Of a DNA stretch of 64,000 nucleotides, positions 59,098 through 64,000 are shown piece by piece. The position numbers were made by a program, and so were the translations under genes. The DNA comes from Actinomadura sp. K4S16 (GTDB lineage: Bacteria; Actinomycetota; Actinomycetes; Streptosporangiales; Streptosporangiaceae), in NCBI RefSeq assembly GCF_008327685.1, contig NZ_BDDE01000022.1, positions 62,001-126,000 on the forward strand, in the 5' to 3' direction. The notes below the pieces were generated by a model. That model was not told the DNA's origin, made no database searches, and saw only the letters and a list, made by a program, of their open reading frames with translations. How positions within the stretch are numbered: the stretch's first letter is position 1; each line of letters begins with the position of its first letter.

Positions 59098-60648
59098 GTG
59101 AGCGACAGCGAACCGGTCGTCGTCGTGGGTGCGGGGCCCGTGGGCCTGGTCACGGCGCTGCTGCTGGCCCGGCACGGCGTGCCGGCCGTGGTGCTGGAGG
59201 CCGCCGCCCGCCGCGACCCGTCCGGATCCCGGGCGATCTGCTTCCAGCGCGACGTCCTCGACGTGCTCGACCGCGTCGGGTGCGCCGAGCCGATGATCGC
59301 GCGCGGCGTGACCTGGACGACCGGCCGCACCTACCACCGCGGCGACGAGCTGTTCGCCGTCACCTTCCCCGGCGCCGGGCGCGGCGCCGTGCCGCCCTGG
59401 ATCAACATCTCCCAGGCGGAGGTCGAGGCGCGGCTCCGTGACCTCGCGGCCGCGGAACCGCTCGTCGACGTCCGGTACGGACACCGCGTCGGCGGCGTGC
59501 GCCAGGACGAGGAGGGCGTCGAGGTCCGAGCCGAAGGCGGGGGCGCGGTGCGCGGCACCCACCTCGTCGGCGCGGACGGCGGGCGCAGCGCCGTCCGGGA
59601 GCTGCTCGGCATCGGATTCCCCGGCCGCACCTTCGCCGACCGGTTCCTCATCTGCGACATCCGGGCCGACCTGCCGTTCCCGAGCGAGCGGCGGTTCTAC
59701 TTCGACCCGGAGTGGAACCCGGGGCGCCAGGTCCTGGTCCACCAGTGCCCGGACCGGACGTGGCGCATCGACTGGCAGGTCCCCGCCGACCTCGACCTCG
59801 ACGCCGAGCGGAGGTCGGGCGCGCTGGACGCCCGCATCCGGAGGATCACCGGCGGCGCCCCGTACGAGATCGTGTGGGCGACCGTGTACCGGTTCCACGA
59901 GCGGTGCGCGGCGGCGTTCACGTCCGGGCGCGCGTTCCTGGCCGGGGACGCGGCCCACCTCTACGCGCCGTTCGGCGCCCGCGGCCTGAACTCCGGCATC
60001 CAGGACGCGGAGAACCTCGCCTGGAAGCTCGCGTTGGTCCGTCGCGGCCTGGCCCCGCACGGGCTCCTGCACAGCTACGACACCGAGCGCCGGGCGGCGG
60101 CCGAGGAGAACCTGCGGGTGACGACGCGGACGATGGAGTTCCTCGTCCCGCAGACCCCGGACCAGCGGGCCCGCCGCCTGGCGGCCCTGGAGGCGGCCCG
60201 GACGCACCCGGACCCCCGCACGATCATCGACTCGGGCAGGCTCGCCGAGCCGTTCTGGTACCTGGACTCGCCGCTGACCACGCCCGCCGGGCCGGGGGAG
60301 GACTTCCCGCGCGGCCCCGGGGCCGTCCGGCCGCCGGTGCCGGGCGTCCTCTGCCCGGACGGCCGCTGCGTCGTGGACGGCGAGCCGACCCGCCTGCGCC
60401 GCCTGTTCGGCACGCGGTTCGTGGTCCTCACCCAGGGCGAGCGCGCCGGGGGGCTGCCGACCGACATCCCGCACCGGGTCCACGCGCTGGACGGCATCGA
60501 CACCGGCGGGGTGCTGCGGACGGCCCTGCGCGCCGGCCCCGACACCGTGCACATCGTGCGCCCGGACGGCCACCTGGCCGCCGTGCTGCCGTCCTACGAC
60601 CCGGAGGCCGTGGCCGCGGCCCTGCACCGGGCCTGCGGGCGCTACTGA
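59098..60648 (+). CDS. FAD-dependent aromatic-type monooxygenase (PHBH/UbiH family)
   Basis: A 516-aa group A flavoprotein hydroxylase. The FAD motif GxGxxG is GAGPVGLVTALLLARHG (residues 11-27), the DG motif is HLVGADGGRSAVRE, and the GD motif is FLAGDAAHLYAPFGARGLNSGIQDAENLAWKL. The C-terminal thioredoxin-like domain is present but lacks Cys pairs. Such enzymes hydroxylate phenolic or polyketide substrates. The GTG at 59098 follows ppa by 12 bases. It converges on the next gene with a 7-base overlap. Confidence 0.9.
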   Translation: MSDSEPVVVVGAGPVGLVTALLLARHGVPAVVLEAAARRDPSGSRAICFQRDVLDVLDRVGCAEPMIARGVTWTTGRTYHRGDELFAVTFPGAGRGAVPPWINISQAEVEARLRDLAAAEPLVDVRYGHRVGGVRQDEEGVEVRAEGGGAVRGTHLVGADGGRSAVRELLGIGFPGRTFADRFLICDIRADLPFPSERRFYFDPEWNPGRQVLVHQCPDRTWRIDWQVPADLDLDAERRSGALDARIRRITGGAPYEIVWATVYRFHERCAAAFTSGRAFLAGDAAHLYAPFGARGLNSGIQDAENLAWKLALVRRGLAPHGLLHSYDTERRAAAEENLRVTTRTMEFLVPQTPDQRARRLAALEAARTHPDPRTIIDSGRLAEPFWYLDSPLTTPAGPGEDFPRGPGAVRPPVPGVLCPDGRCVVDGEPTRLRRLFGTRFVVLTQGERAGGLPTDIPHRVHALDGIDTGGVLRTALRAGPDTVHIVRPDGHLAAVLPSYDPEAVAAALHRACGRY

Positions 60649-62123
60649 CCGGCGCCCAGGACGGCGCGGGCCGCGTTGTGGCCTGGGATGCCGCTGACGC
60701 CGCCGCCCCGCCGGGCGCCCGCCCCGCACAGCAGCACGCGCGGGTGCTCGGTCTCGACGCCCCACCGCCCGCGTTCCTCCGCCGCCTCGGCGAACGGCCA
60801 CGACAGGTCGCGGTGGAAGATGTGGCCGCCGGGGAGGCCGACCTCGTCCTCCAGGTCGACGGGCGTCTTCGCCTCCAGGCACGGCGTGCCGTCCGGCGCG
60901 CGCAGGAGGCAGTCCTCGATCGGCTCGGCGAGCACCGAGTCGAAGGACGCCAGCGTCGCGCGCAGCGCCGCGGCGCGCGCGCCTTCGGGATCCGCCCGGA
61001 ACAGCCGCGCCGGCATGTGCAGGCCGAACAGCGTCAGCGTGTGCGCCCCGGCCTCCCGCAGGTCCGGGCCGAGGATGGACGGGTCGGTCAGCGAGTGGCA
61101 GTACACCTCGGCGGGCGGAACGGCCGGGACGCGGCCCTCGCGGGCGTCCCGGTAGGCCGCGTCGAGCTGCCGCCGGCTCTCGTTGATGTGGAAGGTGCCG
61201 GCGAACGCCTCCTCCGGCCGGACGGACGGGTCGCGCAGTCGCGGGAGCCGCGAGAGCACCATGTTCACCTTCAGCTGCGACCCCTCGGCCGAGCGCTCCC
61301 GGGGCATGTTGACCAGCACCCATCGGGCCGAGACGGCGTGCTCGGCGCCTTCGGCGTCCCGGAACGCCACCTCCCCGGCCGGGTCGACGTGCAGGACCTC
61401 CATCCCGGACCGCAGCTCCGCCCCGGCCGCGCGGGCGGCGTCGGCGAGGGCCCCGGTGACCGCGCCCATGCCGCCGACCGGCACGTTCCAGTCGCCGGTC
61501 CCGTCGCCGATGACGTGGTAGAGGAAGCAGCGGTTGGCCAGGAGCGCCGGGTCCGAGGTGTCCGCGAACGTGCCGATCAGCGCGTCGGTGAGGACGACGC
61601 CGCGCACGGTGTCGGCCGCGAAGCGCTCGTCCACGACGTCGCCGATGGGCCGCTCGAACAGGTCGCGCCAGGCCTCCTCGTCGTCCACCGCCTTCCGCAG
61701 CTCCGCGCGGTCGCGCAGCGGTTCCAGCAGGGTCGGCGCGACGCGTTCGGCGACGTGTCCGGCCATCGCGTAGAAGCGGCGCCAGGCGTCGGCGTCGGCC
61801 CCCAGGGACGCCGCCGTCCGCGCGGGGTCCCCGTTGTCGACCAGCAGCCCGCCTCTGCCGACCGGCGTGTACGAGGAGAACCGCCGCCCGCGCAGCTCGA
61901 CGCCCAGGCCGAGGTCGCGGACGATCCGCGACGGCAGCAGGCTCACCAGGTAGGAGTACCGCGAGACGCGGGCGTCCACGCCGGGGAAGATCCGCGCCGA
62001 GACCGCCAGCCCGCCGAAGTGCCCGAGCCGTTCCAGCACCAGCACGCGCTTCCCGGCGCGTGCCAGGTAGGCGGCCGCGACCAGCCCGTTGTGCCCGCCG
62101 CCCGCGATGACCACGTCGTACAT
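60642..62123 (-). CDS. Phytoene-desaturase-like NAD(P)/FAD-dependent oxidoreductase
   Basis: A 493-aa amine-oxidase/CrtI-superfamily flavoprotein. It begins with the dinucleotide motif VIAGGGHNGLVAAAYLARAGKRVLVLE and has the RYSYLVSLLP segment and C-terminal VLLCGAGARRGGGVSGIPGHNAARAVL FAD loop. It resembles the PYROXD2-like branch rather than true carotenoid desaturases, and no carotenoid genes are nearby. Reaction unknown. Confidence 0.85.
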   Translation of the reverse strand: MYDVVIAGGGHNGLVAAAYLARAGKRVLVLERLGHFGGLAVSARIFPGVDARVSRYSYLVSLLPSRIVRDLGLGVELRGRRFSSYTPVGRGGLLVDNGDPARTAASLGADADAWRRFYAMAGHVAERVAPTLLEPLRDRAELRKAVDDEEAWRDLFERPIGDVVDERFAADTVRGVVLTDALIGTFADTSDPALLANRCFLYHVIGDGTGDWNVPVGGMGAVTGALADAARAAGAELRSGMEVLHVDPAGEVAFRDAEGAEHAVSARWVLVNMPRERSAEGSQLKVNMVLSRLPRLRDPSVRPEEAFAGTFHINESRRQLDAAYRDAREGRVPAVPPAEVYCHSLTDPSILGPDLREAGAHTLTLFGLHMPARLFRADPEGARAAALRATLASFDSVLAEPIEDCLLRAPDGTPCLEAKTPVDLEDEVGLPGGHIFHRDLSWPFAEAAEERGRWGVETEHPRVLLCGAGARRGGGVSGIPGHNAARAVLGAGQ

Positions 62124-62193
62124 GACCACAGAAAACCACACCGATCGCCGGACGCGCGGAAATCCGTTGGCGGGTGCGGCCGCCGGGAGGATC

Positions 62194-64000
62194 ATGGGGC
62201 GGGTGAAGATCCGGCTTTCTGGGGGAGTGGTGGCGTCCGGGCGCCATGCCTGGATCGCCCGTCCCGCCGGCCCGGTCCGGCTGCCGGACGGGGCGGACGC
62301 GCGACCGGGGACCCCCGTCGCGCTCGGCCCCGAGGACGCCCCGGCCGAGGACGTGGCGGACGCCGTCCGGGCGCTCTCGCTGCTGGTCGCGGACGGGGGC
62401 GCCGCCGCGGCCGGCGCGGGCGTCGACCTCGGCGCCGGGTTCCGTTCCGCGCGCCTGGAGGGGGCGCGCGGGGACCAGCGGGACGCGGTCCTGGCCGCGC
62501 TCCGCGCGGTCGGCCTCGGCGGCGCGCACCGCCTCGGCGACCGGGCCGGGGTGCTGGTCGCGCTCTTCGGCTTCGCGGTCACCAAGCGGGTCGGCGCGGC
62601 GGCGGCGCGCGCCATCGAGGACGGGCGGTGGGCGGCGCTGCACCTGGCGTCGGCCGCCAGCGACGTCCTCGGCCCCGAGCAGCTCGAACGGGTGCTCGCC
62701 CTGGAGGCGCCCGAAGGCGTCGACCTCACCCCCGGCGGGCCGCCGTCCGTGCTGGCGCGGTATTTGCGGCAGGTGTTCGAAGAACTGCCCCCGCCGCGCA
62801 GGCTCGCGCTGCTCCTGGACCTGTGGGAGCGGGTCGCCGAGCGCCGGATCGGGCTCGCCCGGCGGGACGCGCGCCTGGCGACGCAGAGCCGCCGCGACCG
62901 GTTCGGCGACCTGCGCGACCGCCGCCGCCACGACGAGGACGAGCGGATCGTGGCGCGGCTGCGAACCTACCTCGGGGTCGCGGAGCCCTCCCTCGCCGAC
63001 GCCGCGCGCTGGATCCCCGACAAGTGGTACTGGCACGAGAGGCTCGCCCACCTCCTGCAGGACGCTCTCGGCGCCACCGCGCTGCTCCGGACCGCCGCGG
63101 CCGTCGCCGACCACGGGCTGGAGGACGGCCTTGAGCGGTCGGCTCCGGTGCTGCGCGCGGCCGCAGCCCTGACGACCGACGGGGCCGCCGGGCAGGCCGC
63201 GCGGCGGGTCCCCGGGCTGACCGGCCTCCCGGTGCGTCCCGCCGCCTACGTCCGCGACCTCGTGCGCAAGCTCGACGTGGACGGACCGAAGGACACCAGG
63301 TTCGCCGGCTACGTCAGGCCGCGCCTGGCCTGTGCACGCGACTTCGCGCTCGTCGTCGGCGATGACCTCGGACGGCTGATGCGCCAGACGATCGGAGCGC
63401 GCGACGACGTGCTGCGCGAGTGGTCGCCCAGCCTGCGGAGCTGGCGGGAGGCGGCCGGGTACGGGCGCCCGCCGGCCGAGTGGGCCGGAATCCCGCGGTG
63501 GACGGCGCCGATGCTCGGGGACGCGGAGCAGCTCCACCGCAGGCTCGCGCCCGGGGACGACCCGGCGGACGTGGAGACCGGTGCCGACCTCCTCTGGTAC
63601 GCCGACCTGCTCGACGCCCTCGCCCGCCTGTACGGGCACGAGTTCGCGCAGCCCACGCCCGGCACCGGCGAGCCGTGGTTCGACCACGACCCGCCGCCGG
63701 TGGCCGAGCCGCTGACCCCGCGCCTCGACTCGATCACCGGTGCCGTCTCCGGCGCGGCGCAGCTGGTCGCCCTCGGCGGCGTCCCGCCCCGGGCGCCCCG
63801 AACGTGGGCGGCCTTCACTGCGGGCCTGATGTCGGCCACCGCGATCGCCGAGGCGCTCACCGGCGACTTCGCCGTCCCGGCGCCGCTCGCCGCGCTGGAC
63901 GGCGCGGCCGTCCCCGGGACCGGCGTCCGGCTCAAGATCGCCCGTAGCGCCCGCGATGTCGCCGAATGGGCGGACTACATGGGCAACTGCATCGCCGGGC
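62194..64000 (+). CDS. Large protein of unknown function (3' truncated by the window edge)
   Basis: An open frame runs from 62194 (or GTG 62203) past the right edge, giving at least 602 residues with normal high-GC third-position use. It is mostly helical, soluble, rich in Arg/Leu/Ala, and has a Trp-rich centre (WIPDKWYWHERLAHLLQD). The last visible residues, WADYMGNCIAG, resemble the MxNC(V/I) motif of PcfJ-like proteins, but the family call is tentative. GGGAGG lies 3 bases before the ATG and 12 before the GTG, so the GTG may be the true start. It is divergent from the desaturase-like gene. Confidence 0.65.
   Translation, partial: MGRVKIRLSGGVVASGRHAWIARPAGPVRLPDGADARPGTPVALGPEDAPAEDVADAVRALSLLVADGGAAAAGAGVDLGAGFRSARLEGARGDQRDAVLAALRAVGLGGAHRLGDRAGVLVALFGFAVTKRVGAAAARAIEDGRWAALHLASAASDVLGPEQLERVLALEAPEGVDLTPGGPPSVLARYLRQVFEELPPPRRLALLLDLWERVAERRIGLARRDARLATQSRRDRFGDLRDRRRHDEDERIVARLRTYLGVAEPSLADAARWIPDKWYWHERLAHLLQDALGATALLRTAAAVADHGLEDGLERSAPVLRAAAALTTDGAAGQAARRVPGLTGLPVRPAAYVRDLVRKLDVDGPKDTRFAGYVRPRLACARDFALVVGDDLGRLMRQTIGARDDVLREWSPSLRSWREAAGYGRPPAEWAGIPRWTAPMLGDAEQLHRRLAPGDDPADVETGADLLWYADLLDALARLYGHEFAQPTPGTGEPWFDHDPPPVAEPLTPRLDSITGAVSGAAQLVALGGVPPRAPRTWAAFTAGLMSATAIAEALTGDFAVPAPLAALDGAAVPGTGVRLKIARSARDVAEWADYMGNCIAG

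Noticed and set aside
58414..63687. 1757-codon minus-strand open frame
   Set aside because: Antisense of ppa, the FAD monooxygenase and the edge gene; only 62123-60642, in another frame, is a recognisable gene.

Overview
The window is high-GC DNA with GTG/TTG starts, tightly overlapping genes, several apparently leaderless mRNAs, F420/FMN-type luciferase-like oxidoreductases, a conservon (cvn) operon and an actinobacterial Gly-Cys-Val tRNA cluster. This points to a mycelial actinomycete, probably of the Streptosporangiales/Thermomonosporaceae (Actinomadura-like); the genus is an inference. No integrase, transposase, phage gene or CRISPR array was found, so it reads as ordinary chromosome, mostly catabolic and regulatory.

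Layout. 1-6 kb: the end of a beta-helix protein, a membrane-anchored serine hydrolase, RidA, tRNA-Gly/Cys/Val, a CHAP-domain protein, a tandem UspA protein and a YceI protein. 6-11 kb: a LysR/TDT-exporter divergon with a clear dyad operator, a CE1758/CE1759-like flavin monooxygenase and FMN reductase pair, and an ArsR-SRPBCC pair with a 26-bp dyad. 11-17 kb: a lone hypF, a beta-propeller-like membrane protein, MerR, a PPOX protein and a DHA2-type MFS exporter. 17-23 kb: a LacI-controlled operon with a lipoprotein, ATPase, two permeases and an SDR. 23-31 kb: a DUF2637 protein, 24-bp tandem repeats, a secreted intradiol dioxygenase opposite an AraC regulator, an erythromycin-esterase-like protein, a DUF427 tandem protein, LysE, and a Crp/Fnr-TetR pair.

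31-39 kb: a solitary cytochrome b (QcrB), a hemerythrin-like protein that seems to have lost its iron ligands, TesB thioesterase, a secreted alpha-amylase with starch-binding domain and CTTGC-type operator repeats, and formate-dehydrogenase-type beta (4Fe-4S) and gamma (NrfD-like) subunits with no catalytic subunit. 39-45 kb: the aerobic hybrid (box) benzoate pathway, with benzoate-CoA ligase, BoxC and BoxB opposite a PaaX-type repressor; bclA and boxC share a matching promoter element. 45-55 kb: a membrane Crp-like/class III cyclase fusion with a small membrane partner, an acyl-CoA dehydrogenase opposite a TetR regulator with a dyad operator, the cvnABCD operon, and a secreted M28 peptidase. 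55-64 kb: an F420-type LLM enzyme, a family A DNA polymerase, inorganic pyrophosphatase, an FAD monooxygenase, a phytoene-desaturase-like oxidoreductase, and a large unrecognised protein running off the right edge.

The most unusual items are the cNMP/HTH/cyclase fusion, the degenerate hemerythrin beside a solitary QcrB, the orphan FDH beta/gamma pair and orphan HypF, and the shared bclA/boxC promoter. Nothing seen here is clearly a new multi-gene defence or mobile system.
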